The notes under the pieces: generated by a model
Databases searched by the model: none
Told to the model about the DNA's origin: nothing
Seen by the model: the letters and a program-made list of their open reading frames with translations, nothing else
Shown here: positions 47,553-61,353 of the stretch, one piece after another
Layout of the letters: each line of letters opens with the position of its first letter
How positions within the stretch are numbered: position 1 is the first letter of the stretch
NCBI GenBank assembly: GCA_916613615.1
Contig: OU744721.1
Coordinates: 53,516,747 to 53,580,746 of the forward strand
Source of the DNA: Steromphala cineraria
Lineage: Eukaryota > Mollusca > Gastropoda > Trochida > Trochidae
Direction of reading: 5' to 3'
DNA: 64,000 nt
Position numbers and translations under genes: made by a program

Positions 47553-49905
47553 CGAACTTTAACCCATTCCTCCATGTGTAGGAATGATTCTAGAATGCAC
47601 AATAACACCCTAACATATGATTGAGATTCTCAAGGTATTTCTTTGAAATCACTTAGACACTTAGATCTTGAGTCACGAAGCTGAAATAATGTATATAACA
47701 TGAACTGATAATATATCATTATTTATACAACCTTACTGTCAAATGACTTTGTAAAAAATCCCCATTAGAGTATTTGCAGAACACTCTCATTCCACAATCA
47801 AAAAGCCAAAAATTGCATCAAACACATGTTTGTCTTCATATTTACATGAACATTCTATTACAGTTTATTAATATCTAAGTAACCCTAACTAAATATGCAT
47901 TTTCTACAAATCCCATTGATCTAAACAGTTTTCAATGCCCATTTACACTGAATTAACATCTTGGCTGATATCTAAATGTGCCCTTTGAAGGCATCGAACA
48001 TAATTTGGCTATGAAATCGTATAAGTCAAAGAACAGCATACAACATCAAAGACACCTTTCACTGATCATTGTTCCAACTTTAGATACAAAAACATTCGTA
48101 TGGTTTTGTGAACATTCTAATGGACTTCTCAAACAAAAGACAAAATCTCAGAAAACAGACCAAAGGAAACAAAGTTCGATAGTATGTATTTGAACGAGGA
48201 CAATTATCATAAGGAACTTATTATATGGAAAATTTTGAAAAAATTGTCCGGCTGAAAAAAATCTTTGACCAATAATAATCAATTTGTATAACTGCCTTAT
48301 AATAGTTTATGGCCAACGGCAAAGTTTCACCTCTTATTCACAATGAAAAGAAATTATGTTTCCATTTTTGAAAACACATAGACACACTAAAAGTTATATT
48401 GGTAATGTTGGTATAAACAATGTCTGTTTGAACACTGCAACAGTAACCTTAGAAAATATGACATGTATACTCTGCCAATGCTCAGTTCATAATCTTACAG
48501 ATGACGAAGGATCCATATTAGGAAATGGCAGTTTTAAATGTTTTTTGATTGAACAACCATTTGTTTACTTGTACACGCAAAAAGGTAACCGTGGACCTCA
48601 TGAAAGGCATGAGACATATGTAAATCATCAACATTGATAGCCGAGTATCATTTTTGAAAATTTGTTTTAAAAAGTGTCAAATGTGACAGAGATACAGCTG
48701 ATTTCTGGAACGTAAACCATGATCAATAAATGTCCTTTATGTCCTTTTAACCAGATATAAGTGTGATTGGTGCGGAAACAATGGTCTATGGCCAGGGTAA
48801 TTTCAATTTGTTTATAATAATTAAACTATCAAAACATGATGATTGTTCCATGTAGCAAGTTTCATCGCCGTTAGGATTTTAGATATGAAATGTAACAACC
48901 ATATGCATGATGATTCTTACAAACCCAAAGCTTCAAAGCTTCATTGACCTGCACTCTGTTGTTTAAGTTCTGGTTCGACAAATGAGAAGCCTGAACGCAC
49001 TCATGGATTGAGAGACAAATTGACAACTAACAAACAGGGCCATTGCAATTGATATAATTGAGGTAAATGAGAATTGACAGTTATTCCGTATAGATTTGAT
49101 CAATTCGTTATGGAGTCTTTATTATTTATAGATATATATGCAGTCTTAACAAAAATGTCTGTATCAGAATAAGGTTCCCCTAGATCTGTTAACAGTTATA
49201 TAGATATATTTTGTCTAATTTCGGCTACTTCCTTGATCAAGAATGTCTCTCACCAAAAATAAACTGTCTTTCACGAAATAGTTCCATTTATTAAAGACAT
49301 TATATTCTTGAAAAGAGAGAAGGGATTATAAATACTTCAATTCATGAATCATGATCTATTGATTTATTGACAAACCATGTTACCATAAACCATGATATTT
49401 CCTCACTTTCTTTGTTCAGTCAAGTATTTTACACATAAACAGTACAAAATTAATGTTTTGTTCAAATATTTGTTTCTGACAGTATACAAGGCATGTTCCT
49501 AATATATTTGGATTCTGAACAATATAATCAGATGATTTTTTTTATTGAATCGATTCTATGAGTTTCTTCCTAATAATGCAGTTTGATAGACAGATATGTT
49601 CATTGTATTTGTTTATATAGTTTAAGACTTTGGAACCCAAACAATTCGCTGTTGCATCACATGAATATCCATGTATAAAACAATGAAAGTTCACAAGGCT
49701 AAATTACACAATGCCTTTACATGGAAGGAAAGGAATCTTACAGACGTATTGAGCAAGTTATAAGATCGATCACGCAGATGCTCCATACAGAATCAAGTTT
49801 TATAAAACCGAAAATTGGATAAAGTCATATATCAACACACTTCAGCTTGAGATAACTCCTGTAAAGGTTATTTTGACAATCAAAATAAATAACAAACACA
49901 AGTGT

Positions 49906-51689
49906 TTAATGATCTTCTATAATATAACCATCAAGGAAGATCATATTCAATAATCATAATCATGCAATAATGCTCTGTACGTCCACCTCCTCTATTGTGT
50001 AAATATTCATCACCAACCTACATGTATGTACATCAAACTCATTACTTGTAAACATCTAGCTGGCTTCAAATCAATAACTTTTCACTGTACATCAATTACC
50101 CTAACCAATCAACATTGCTCAATCTCATGTTTATTGTAAAAACATTGCTTGTATATATTTGCTCTGTCACACCACCACCACCATCACTTGGTTAACAACG
50201 ACATTAGGAATTTTGTCGAAACGTCGCTTTCAAAGAACAAAGAAGTTGAATATCCTTTTAATAATCTTCCTTGTTGATCATCACACCAACTTCTAGAATG
50301 CCAGTCAAAGAAGTAATGCTAGTTAGTTAGTAAAATGCCACTCTTTGAGTCGTTGGGGATCCAATATGACAAACTTTATAAAACGTGTCAGTTGATCAAG
50401 ACGAATCGACTGTTACAAGAAAGTATCAATTAAAAGGTAATTGACGTTGTATAGCGACAGATGAAAGGTTTGCAGACCGCATTCAAATCGAAAATCGGAC
50501 TTGCATAAAGTCAAACGTAATTTTGGAAACATATCGAAATCATGTTGATAAAGTTTAATTGGTTATATAACTAGCATCCATGTAAATTGGACGTGTAAAT
50601 TAGCCTTTGTGAACATGTAGTTAATTGCCATAAATTAAATTCCTGTTTTTGAACCAACCGACTAACAATTGTTAATACTACATATTTAAAATAACACAAT
50701 CAGGGTTATGGTGATATACTATCCAAAAAGTAAATAGGTTATTTGTCATATTTATGTCATCATCAACTTTATACCATCCAATAAAAACGCATTTTCGGGC
50801 TTAGTTATGTCATTTTCAACGTATGTCAGCTTTTTGCAAAAACACGTTCTCAAATATCAGTGCGTTATGATCCTTAACTGTGATATGATAGCACCACAAA
50901 TCAACTTTTCCACTGATCTTACCCTCACTGGGATAGCTATTGTAATAGCTATGGACGCCCTTCATATTTTCTGTAATTCAACATCTAAAGTTCTTTAACA
51001 GTCAGACATATTTTTTTATTGGTATGTTTTATATCTGTCGCGAATTTAGAATAAGCAAAGGACCCAATCAATCTCCCTGATCAGAAGTAGGCTCATGGGG
51101 GCCGTAGTAGATGCAAAAGGATATTTCTGTGAAAAAGAATGTATGAAATGCTTCATTTATCAGGCGAAGATTGAAAAAAATCTGTAGGTTGCCAGATAAA
51201 TGTATATTTAAACGACCCATGGAATACATTACTTTCGAAGTTAATATGTTTACAATCTTACTGATAATACGCATTTTCTATATATTGACAAGTTAAACCT
51301 CTTAATGTAGGCACTGGTATTGTTTCAATTTCAGTCATTAAAAAAAATGAAGTTCCATAAATTCATTTCAAACCACATCCACCAATGCTTCATCATCTGT
51401 CTGCAATTAATCATTTTACATTATTTGTCACATCCTTTTCAATCGATTTTACCCTTGAACCAACGATGTATTCAATTTTCTCCCTTTTCCATGGCACCAA
51501 ACACTAAAATTACACGGAAAATTAATGTGAATTGAAATTGGTAAAATTAAGAAAAATAATAATGACAATAAACATCAAATTTGAATGGATTGGATTAAAC
51601 ATATTCTTATTCATGAACATGAATTAGGATTTGTGAACAAGTTGATAAGATTATTCTACTACTCCCCTATACAATAATAATAGATATAA
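49906..51689. other. Spacer of the inverted duplication, no gene seen
   Basis: About 1.8 kb between the innermost matching blocks. Open frames here are short and look random, and I found no self-complementarity across the centre. Confidence 0.5.
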
Positions 51690-54600
51690 CAAAATATGTG
51701 TTTGTTTGTTTTTGATTTTGATTCCCGAATTAGAAATAACTTGAACAAGAGTTGTCTCAATCTCAAGTGTGTATATATATGCCTTTATCGTATTTTTTGC
51801 TTTTGTATAACTCGACTGATGTATGAAGTATTTGCGTGATCAAGATTAAATCTTGATTAAAACGCCTGTTAGAATCATGCCATTCCATATATAGACATTG
51901 TGTGAATTAGCTTTGTGAACTACCATTGTTGCTGAGAGTTTTATGAACTTCATTGATATTCACTTGATTCCACAGCGAATGATTTCGGTTCTAAAGTATT
52001 AAAAGATATAAAAAAATAAGCTAAATAATCTGTCTAACAAACTTCACTATTAGGATAAAAAAGTTAAACTGATGATATTGTTTAAAAACCAAACTTGGAC
52101 AAAAGACTTGTACTTTTATGGTGTCAACTACAAGACAGTCCGACAGTTTATTTAAGGTAAGAAACATTCTTGATACCTCAAGGGAAAAAAACTTTTAAAA
52201 AATCCTTATGTTTCTGGAATTTTATATCATCAATATTTTAAAACTGAGCATAGAAACATGTCTTTTGTCTCCGAAGCAATATGCCAAGCTGACATTCATT
52301 GATCGAAGCTAACATTGTGGTGTACATTTCGGAAATTGGCAATACATGTATCTGTCACATTTGTTTTTAAATCAAAGACGCCGTTTTGGTTTTTTCACAA
52401 TAAGTATTTTCAAAATTTCCTTTGTATTTTGCAAAATCTTATAAATCTCATTTGTTTTGAAGATGTCTTGTTTCTATTATTTTGTTAACCAAATCAGAAA
52501 ACTGACAATAAATATGATCTTTTGAAAGTCTTAGTACTAAAATCTTTAACTCTAAAAGTGGAACAACATTATAATTTTCGTAAGGAACCCACTAGGATGT
52601 AATAGTTCTGTATGAACTGTTGTATTTGAATTTAAATAATGTTCAAAGTTTGCTTAAAATGTCTAGTCCAATTCAAATCAGTGAGTTAAACATTATATCT
52701 GGTCATCAATCTTTAATTTCTGATTTACATACGTGACAAGTCCGCGGTTATCTTAATTGTATGTACAATCATGAAACTAATCGGATGGTTGTTGAATAAA
52801 AGAACTGTCTTGCAAATACAAATGTCATTTATTATTATTGATCCTATATCAAGCTGTAAGATTTTGCATTGAGCATTGGCAGGGTATATACGTTTTCTTT
52901 TTTGATTAAGTGTTTCATGTATTCCAAGCTTCATGTTAACAAAAAAGACTTTAGACAATACATATCTGTGTTTTTAAAAACTTCTTTACAATTTAACTGG
53001 CAGTGTTCAAATAAACTCAAGTCAATGCAAACATTACAAGAGTAATTATTGTGTGTTACTGTATTGTCAAAATAGAAACAAAGAGTCATTAGATTATGTT
53101 TCATATGAGGTTAAACTTTGACCTCATGAAAATGGATTGTAATTGGTCAATTTTCCTTAGTAAGACAATTTTCTCAAACTTTTAATAAATGGTGGTCCTA
53201 TTCATAATTGTCGTCATTCAAATAAATACTATCAAACTTAGTTTCTTTTATGTCTGTTTTCTGAGACTTTTTCTTTTGTTAAAGACCTCCAAGACAATGT
53301 TTATGCCATACAAATGGTTTTGTATCTTAAGTTCATTGATCAAGGAAAGGTTTCTCTGATGTTATATGCTGTGCTTTGACTTAGCATTTCAGAGCAAAAA
53401 CATTTGAACTTTTTTCAATGCCTTCAAAGAGTAGATGATTAGATCACCTGTCACGTTGATTAAGTGTAAATGGGCATTGAAAAGGGTATAGACAAATAAA
53501 AAGTGTAGAAGATGTCTATATAGGTAAGGTTTCTGATAGAACAAATACTGAACATTGTATTAAACTTAACCAAAAGCCATAACAGATTTAAAATACCGTG
53601 ACAAAAATGTTTGTGAGGCATTTAATGGGCTTTTGATTGTTGAATGAGAGGTTTTCGCAAAACAATTAAAAAGAGATCTTTACCTTGTATAAATAATGCT
53701 TTATAATAATTTCATGTGATATACATTATCTCATCTTCGTAACTAAAGATTATTTATTTGACATAAGAGAAATAACTTGAGTAGCTCCATCCTACATGTC
53801 TGTTGGGGATATCATTGTGTATTTCAGAATCATTCCAACACACTTTGGTTAAAGTTTGAAGGATAAATACATGTTATAGGTGATTAAGACATCACCTCAA
53901 AAACGTTAGATTTATTAACAACTTGCTTACATCAATGCCTGTGCTGATTGAACAATTCACTCATAACAACTTTTGTTTGAAGTTTACATTTGTGTTTCAA
54001 ACCAATGATTCTGTTCTTGCTAACTCGGTATTCAAAATAATGCTATGATTTCGTTCAAATTAATAACTTAAATTGTAAAAACTTGTATCTTAAGCCTATT
54101 TTAGCGTATTTGTCTGTAGAGTTTGGACAAGAGATTGAATTGGGTAAATAACTGACACACAACACGGAATAAGATTTTTTCAATGAATTCCAGCTTTTCC
54201 TCATTCATTTACTCAATAAACATCCTTGACATTTCAATTTGAAGTGTGTTTGATTTGAACATTAACGTTAAAACAAAAACTAATTTGGGTTTACGAGATC
54301 CCGTAAGAGCAAAAAATAGTTGAGATGTTTTCAATTTATATCAGCACGCATGGCATCAGTATTGAAGACAAATGAAAATAATCAATTTGTTTTTTAGCAT
54401 GCCATGATCATGGATCAGTTGTTAAAATGGACAAGGGTAGAAATATCTGAAAGTCTGAACGTCTCATGAGAAATTAAAATTTCGGATGAAATGTATAATA
54501 TTAATCTATCACATAGAACCGATTATATATGGTGGAAAAACACAATTACACCATTTCATCCTCTTTTAAAAAATGACAAACATACTTCATGAAGTGAATT

Positions 54601-55267
54601 ACCTACATTTTGTATTTCAGAGAAGAAGACAAAGATCTAAACTACATAGCAACTCAAAATATCCTTATATGTTCTTAAGGCATAACCTTCAATGCATATA
54701 TACAATTACATAAATAGAAATATGATAGCAAATATGTTTTTCGGGCATATGTTATAAATAAATCATTTTTATATGGAAACTATCACAAAGGATTATACTG
54801 ACAGATTTCTCATTTTTGAAAGCTTATCTCAAGGAAAAAATATGTTTTTCAATAGGTACAAAGTATGTAGAAGCTTTCAAGCATTCCGAAATAAAAAAAA
54901 TGAAATGTAAGAACTCAGCTTCAACTTTTAGTGACTAAATGTTTTTTGTAAATGGTGCATAAAAAAGCATTTTGTAAAGGGAAAACCGTTTTTTGAAAAT
55001 GTAAATCACGCTTCGTGTCAAGAACACCTCAAGTATATAGTATACATATATTTCACATAAAAGAACTCAAGCAAAGTGATGTCATCATACATGTATGTAT
55101 CAAGTGTACTTAGCTTGAACATCATTTTCTACATAAATATAATATAAAAGTTTGCATGAAGACTGCCATCACTTGAATTTTGCCAATGCCTATTATATTG
55201 AACATAACCATGGTATTGAAATCGCCAGAAATATAAAACGAACCTAATGTTTAAACATCAACCTTTA

Positions 55268-55623
55268 AAGGGACAGTAGCACGTTTTTAGGGGGTATATG
55301 AGGTGATGTCAGGAAAATGAAAAATAATGGTTCCAATTGAAAGACAATGTATTTATATTTTTGAAACTAAACGGAGCGGTAATAATTCAAATATATAATG
55401 TAAATTTTAGCCATTTCTTACAAAAAATGAATTAAAGGTGTTCACACAAAATGGCCGCCAATGGATTTTGTGTGAATCTTCATTCTTTGTCCTCTGACTA
55501 TGGATGATTGGCTTGTGTAATGAGATTTTTTACATTGTCAAAATAATACATTTAGCATCAACTTACAATTATCAGTGAAACATTTAAAATGTAAAATAAT
55601 CAAAAAACGTGCTTCTGCCCCTT
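55268..55623 (+). mobile_element. TA-MITE family A, copy 4
   Basis: 356 bp, flanked by TA, with slightly diverged terminal repeats (AAGGGACAGTAGCACG; CGTGCTTCTGCCCCTT). It lies in the right arm only. Confidence 0.87.
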
Positions 55624-56677
55624 TAACATGTAATTATTTTTAACCAGATTGTTTTATCAATTTAATAAATAAAATGTCAAGTTTGAAATCCCTGAATGAA
55701 TAAAAAAGTGAATGTGACAATTTCTTTTGGGAAACCATTTTTTGCTTTGTAACGAACCCTGACAAGATAATTAATTTCAACTGATTCTCGTCATCAATAA
55801 GGATTCTCAAGGACCAAGGTACCATGATCAAATAAAATTACACTGACATGTAACAGTCGATAATGCAATGAAACATTGTTTTGGTGACCTTGTTACCTCC
55901 TTAAAATTCGATTTTCATCTTCTAGAAGAGAAATAAACTAGGGATTCAAATAGTTGATGACCTCTTAACCTTTGATATCGACCTTGTGACCAATTAAAAC
56001 ACATTGACTGCAGAGCCAATGGCCAAATGGTTACCAAAGTAAATGCGAAGTCCATTCCAAAACTATAATATTTCTTTAGAAACATAAAATTGTACCGTTT
56101 AAATACACATTTATTTTATATACGTTCATCTTGCTCTAAAGATAGACATTATAATTTGAATTTAACAGACTAAGAACAAATCTATCATAGAAGAACTAGT
56201 AGAAAGAAATATCAAATTTAATTAGTTTTTCCAAATAGATTCCATAATGTGATCGAATAATTGAATTTATGTGTAATACGTTTATATACAAAAACATTCG
56301 ACTAAGAACGGAAGAAAAACAAATTAAAGTGTCAGTAACAAATGACTTCTGAACATTTATGGATCACCTAGGTATATCTATCTTGAGACAACGGGCTGCA
56401 TTTAGAATATTTGAAACATATCATAAATGCTCAGGGTGTTCTGCAGAGAAATAATTTGCAGCGCAGTGCAAGAGAACCAGGTAAATAAACTTTCTATCAA
56501 AAAGGAAATATTTTGAGAAAACAAAGTCTAAACTGAATAACTCCTGCTCCTTGAACATCTTGAATGTTTATTGTCATCGCATTGACAGTAAGCCTTTAAT
56601 CGCAAGTTAAGCATAACTGGTTAAGACTGAATATATACAATGTAGAAATTGCAGCTTCGTTAAAGCATTGGTACGTA

Positions 56678-57018
56678 AAGGGGCAGTAGCACGTTTTTTG
56701 ATAATTTTATATCTTAAAATTTTCACTGATAATTGTAAGTTAATGCTAAATGTATTATTTTGACAGTGTAACAAGCCAATCAGCCATAGTCAGAGGACAA
56801 AGTATGAAGATTGACACACAATCCATTGGCGGCCATTTTGTGTGAACACCTTTAATTCATTTTGTGTAAGAAAAAGGAATCGCATGGCTAAACTTTACGT
56901 TATATATTTGAATTATTACTGCTCTTAGTTTAAATACATTTTCTTTCATTTGGAATCATTACTTTTCATTTTCTTGACATCACCTAATATACTCCCTAAG
57001 AACGTTCTACTGCCCCTT
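56678..57018 (-). mobile_element. TA-MITE family A, copy 5
   Basis: 341 bp, flanked by TA. The left flank is CGTA and not TTAA, which supports a TA (mariner-like) target over TTAA. It is inserted in the right arm; the left arm near 44,715-44,745 reads through without it. Confidence 0.87.
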
Positions 57019-57505
57019 TAATATATGAATACTCTGTCAGCTGGTGTCTTTCATTTCTCTTAATCCGTAATCAAAATTATCGGAGAATAGTGACTTCGTA
57101 TTGTTGATTCATATTAATTTAAGAAATTTGTGGAAACGTCCTACTGACGAATTTATTTCATACATGAAACAATGCCTGTCTATAGCTATAAAAATTTTTG
57201 GGAATGGTGGTCGTGAAATATTTCATTTTAAAGAACCTAAGATACTATCAATACGTTTCAAATCTTTCTTTTTAAACTATGTAATGCATTTAAAGTTGGT
57301 CAGAAATACTGATCTTTCGATTAATCAAACGTTCTACTTTTAACACTCAGACTCTGATATTACTATACCTATTTCCGATACCCTTTAGGCCTTGAAAAGT
57401 GATACCTAATCAGAAAGGCAACAATATATCACTTTCGACATGTGAAAGCCATTTTCAAAAAGAAACGTGACAAGGAAATGTTTTATCAATTTGAAAAGTT
57501 TTTGT

Positions 57506-57586
57506 TTACCTGAAGCAACAGTTCATAATTCAGATGTATTGATTGCAACCAAGAAGTCAGCAAAATATACCTTTCTCTTTATAGGA
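57506..57586 (+). pseudogene. Coding-like relic, right arm copy 1
   Basis: Encodes LPEATVHNSDVLIATKKSAK in an open frame that continues to 57,751 with hydrophobic stretches. Three further copies of the block exist in the window with the frame kept. No family recognised. Confidence 0.35.
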
Positions 57587-58142
57587 ATGGTATCAAAATT
57601 TAATGATAGTTGGTTCTTAAAAATACTTGTTGATTTCATTATGATATATCCTTCTTTCAAAACATCATTTTCTACAGTCTTCATGTTTATCTTAATTGGA
57701 ATGACTTTGTTAACAGTCATCGGATTCTTTATTCACCTTCACTTCATTTAAAATATCAGTTGATTGCATTTCTTGTAGTAGCCCCATCGTAGTTTTGACA
57801 TCTAGTTTCACGGTTTTACCTCATCGCAATCATTTAAACTTGATATGAAATATCATTGTATATGTACATCCTGTCACATTAAATGAAAAATGGATATTTT
57901 GCATAGTTACAAAATATGTTATCAAACTTACCCTAAGGAAAAACTGACAGATTTCTCATCTCTGAAATGGTATTACTCAAGGGGGAATATTCAATCCTTG
58001 AAGTATCTTGAAAGCTTTCAACTATCCAGAAATAGTCATTCAAGACATGATGGCAACAGAAACTGTACCAAACTTTTTTGATTTTTTGTTATAGAAAATT
58101 CAAAACTTTTATGTTTTCAGGGTTTGCGTCATCACTGAAAAA

Positions 58143-58488
58143 CAAGGATATGAAAATCAATTTGAATTTTTTAAAAAAGAAACAGTTTTTCAAGTTTTCA
58201 ATTACAAGTCACGTTCACTTTAAGGACACATATTAAAGTTATGCTATGCCATTATATATCACTTGAAGTATTTCTAATCTACAAGTCTTAATCAGGTTAA
58301 TGTCACATTTTAATTCAAGGATATGAAAATCAATTTGAATTTTTTTTAAAAGAAACAGTTTTTCAAGTTTTCAATTACAAGTCACGTTGACTTTAAGGAC
58401 ACATATTAAAGTTATGCTATGCCATTATATATCACTTGAAGTATTTCTAATCTACAAGTCTTAATCAGGTTAATGTCACATTTTAATT
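58143..58488 (+). repeat. 173-bp tandem duplication (two units)
   Basis: 58,143-58,315 and 58,316-58,488 are almost identical, with differences at only a few bases (CGTTCAC against CGTTGAC and the A/T runs). The mirror place in the left arm (about 43,020-43,090) has one copy, so this doubling is recent relative to the arms. Confidence 0.9.
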
Positions 58489-59734
58489 TTCTGCACAGCT
58501 GACATGTGACTTTGTTGAATTTGAAGTGACTGTCACTTCTGATGACCATTTATTTGAAATTTGTAATTATTTTGTTTATCTTTGCTCTATATAGAACCCT
58601 TACAAATACACAATTTGTTTTATCTGATCCCCGTCATCCAACTATTCCTAAGAAACAAGGTTCCATTACCAAATTAAAAGAGATGTCTACTGGAAACTTA
58701 CCATTCAAAACAATGATTCCAAAATATCTATGAAATAAAATTCAATCATTGTATAAAATTTCCTGAAATAGGTGATTATTAGCTTGGTTATAGGTGATTA
58801 ACAAAGGGAACACAATTTTTGCGTTTGCTTATACCTGAAATTAGAAATAATTCCACGTTTCTGATTATAGAAATCCATCAAGACATTGACACCATTAAGA
58901 CACACAGCAAAGTTAGTTACCCTATCTTAAGTAGTTTTTGAGAAACATTGTCCCCTTAACTCAGATGAGCGAACGCACGGACAGACGGAGCCCTACCCTA
59001 TATCCCCCTTCCACTTCGTGGCGTGACGAGTTTTTCCTTAATATAACCTTTATGAAATCCGATGCATCTCAATCTAACGTTGTGAAATGCTATGACATTG
59101 CAAAGGGAAACTGTTTACAGACCAGAATGCACAATAACAATATTCCTATGAGATCCTAGAATCTGTTATCATACATATAACCTAATCATTTTCATACTAA
59201 ACATCAGTTAATTCATATTCAATATTTTGGACTTCATTCAAAACATTCGAAAGTGTAATAAAGGGTACAACAATTCACATCTTGTCCTAGTTCCTACAAA
59301 AAATATAAATTCAAATAAAAAAACAAGAAATGTTATTTCAATTTTAAGATGAACAGGAGACAATGTCAAGGCTAGGATTAGAATTCGAATAAAGTCTATA
59401 GTAACTTTAAATGTAAGTTTTTGTAACGTGATATAATAAATGTTATCTTAAAACAAAAATATATTGTGAGCTTTCTTGTAACATTTTTTCACAAAATAAC
59501 TACGAAAGTTTTTTGAAACTTGAAATTTGAAATAATCTAGGTGAATCAAGTTATACAAAATATTTCCTACATCCTTACACTCTCAACTGAAATTATGTCA
59601 TTTATTTCCGATACCCTTAAGGCCTTGTACAAAGACAAGAAAGATTGAAAGATATATTTCCGGACAAATGTAATCATGTACAAAACGAAACGTTTTATTT
59701 GACCAGGAAGAGTTTTTATAAAATGGAAAGTAGT

Positions 59735-59809
59735 TTTCCTGAAGCAATAGATAATAAAATAAAAGTATTGATAGCTTCCCAGAAGCAAACGCGTGATCTT
59801 TTTATTTGA
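59735..59809 (+). pseudogene. Coding-like relic, right arm copy 2
   Basis: FPEAIDNKIKVLIASQKQTR then stop. Related to 57,506-57,586 (PEA, VLIA, QKQ) and, about 2.2 kb downstream of it, in the same orientation. Both are preceded by the shared block TTTCCGATACCCTT. Confidence 0.3.
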
Positions 59810-61295
59810 ACCTGAAAATACTTGTCGGTTCTATCAGGATGGAACCTGAAGTTTAAAGCTATTCTTAAATCAAGATCATATATGTGTATATTCATGGCCC
59901 TTCAAATTTTACCGAATAATTCAAAGTCTGCGTCATAATTATCTGTTGCCTTTGAAAATTATCAAACCGTATTAACCTTTCTAAGGAATTCACTTACATT
60001 ATCAGATGATTGTATTCCTCGCAGTTTCGATCTGGTTTGTTTTTTCCTTAAGTTTTGTGTTAAAACAATATATTGTGGTGTAACATTGACAGTTATCTCC
60101 CTTACTGGGAAATTACAAATTTTCGTAACACCTACAAGTACACATTCCATATTTTACTATTAAATATATCTATAAACAGGCAGCATACTCCACCTTTTCT
60201 AAGTTTCGTATTTAAATTGAACCTGTTACCCTTCGTTCTTCAATGCTGCATTACAAACGTTTTATAATTATAGCAATGTTCCATTTGTTCACTATGAATA
60301 TAATATGGATTGAATCATCTGAGTCGAAAAAAATATCTAATAATTGAGTGTTGTCTTTGGCAAATATCAAGATTTTAAGATCAGAAAAATTAATTTGAAA
60401 AAAAGAATGCCACGTAAAGAAATTAAGCTTTGTTTTCCTGCTTCATTTCGTGAGTAAGTGTCTGTGAAAATTTTTCAAATTGAGTTTCAGTTGCCTTAAT
60501 CTTACGAAAACATTTATGGGAATCTGAAAACATTTGATTAGTTCTTGCGAGGGTGGGAAATGACCTTAAGACAACTTTTGTAAAGTTAAAAAATCTCTCA
60601 TTTGATTTGTACGTACATGTATCTAGTAAATATAATTTTGAAAATAAAAGATACAATTTCAAATTAAATCTAAAGAGAGCAAATCATGATGTACAAATAG
60701 TGTGAAAGTACGACATAGAGACAGTTAGACAAATATGAAATATTGAATTTAAAGGGCAAATGATTTCCGTTTTGAAATAGGTTAAAAACCTACACATTAC
60801 CTCAATCCATTACCAAGAATCAGCAAATTTTGAAAAATCAAATTATTTGCATCTTTCTGTAAATTCAGAACAAAATGTAATACAATGTATAAGAAAGCTC
60901 TTATTTGTTGATTTACAAAGTTAGCTTATTTAACAGTTATTGTATTGCCGCAACAAGAATGTAAACAGTGACAAATCGCGTATGAGATATTCAGAGAATC
61001 GTAGATCAATAATAAACATATATTTCTTACTCCTTTTCTGAATGTTTTTCATATATATGCAAATTTGTATTAAACCACATATTTGTATTGTTTAAATACC
61101 ATCTTCTTGCACCAAACTCTAAATGTTCCGATGTTTTACATGATATCAAAATTAGAACTATCTGTCCAAAATCTTAAATAAGGCAAAGTAACAGTTTGTC
61201 CATTCTCTTTTGGATTACATCATTCCACAATCCAGACAGATTATAGCTTACGGCATGTTAATCCAGTTTCATTCTCTCTCCTTATCCTCTAGAAC

Positions 61296-61353
61296 CGGAG
61301 GCTGCATTCATGTTTACAAAGTATCGGAGGCTGCATTCATGTTTACAAAGTAT
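61296..61353 (+). repeat. 29-bp tandem duplication
   Basis: Two identical units starting CGGAGGCTGCATTCATG at 61,296 and 61,325. Confidence 0.9.

Larger units (their letters stand above)
39500..49905 (+). repeat. Left arm of a large inverted duplication
   Basis: Matches the complement of 51,690-61,850 in colinear order. Anchor pairs (position sums near 101,400): 39,600-39,770 with 61,580-61,760 (very similar); 41,895 with 59,610; 42,280 with 59,250; 43,330 with 57,960; 44,380 with 57,370; 46,750 with 54,140; 48,140 with 53,270; 49,250 with 52,150; 49,660 with 51,940; 49,870 with 51,730. Between anchors the arms are strongly diverged. No complete gene is seen. Short hairpins occur at about 45,925-45,950 and 46,050-46,095 (CTCCATTATTTTT cores). 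Confidence 0.85.

Noticed and set aside
47978..48637. Two plus-strand frames in the left arm as genes
   Set aside because: The mirror sequences near 52.7-53.5 kb are homologous DNA but do not keep the frames.
41381..57018. TTAA (piggyBac-like) target for the MITE family
   Set aside because: Copy 5 is flanked by CGTA on one side; only TA is shared by all copies.
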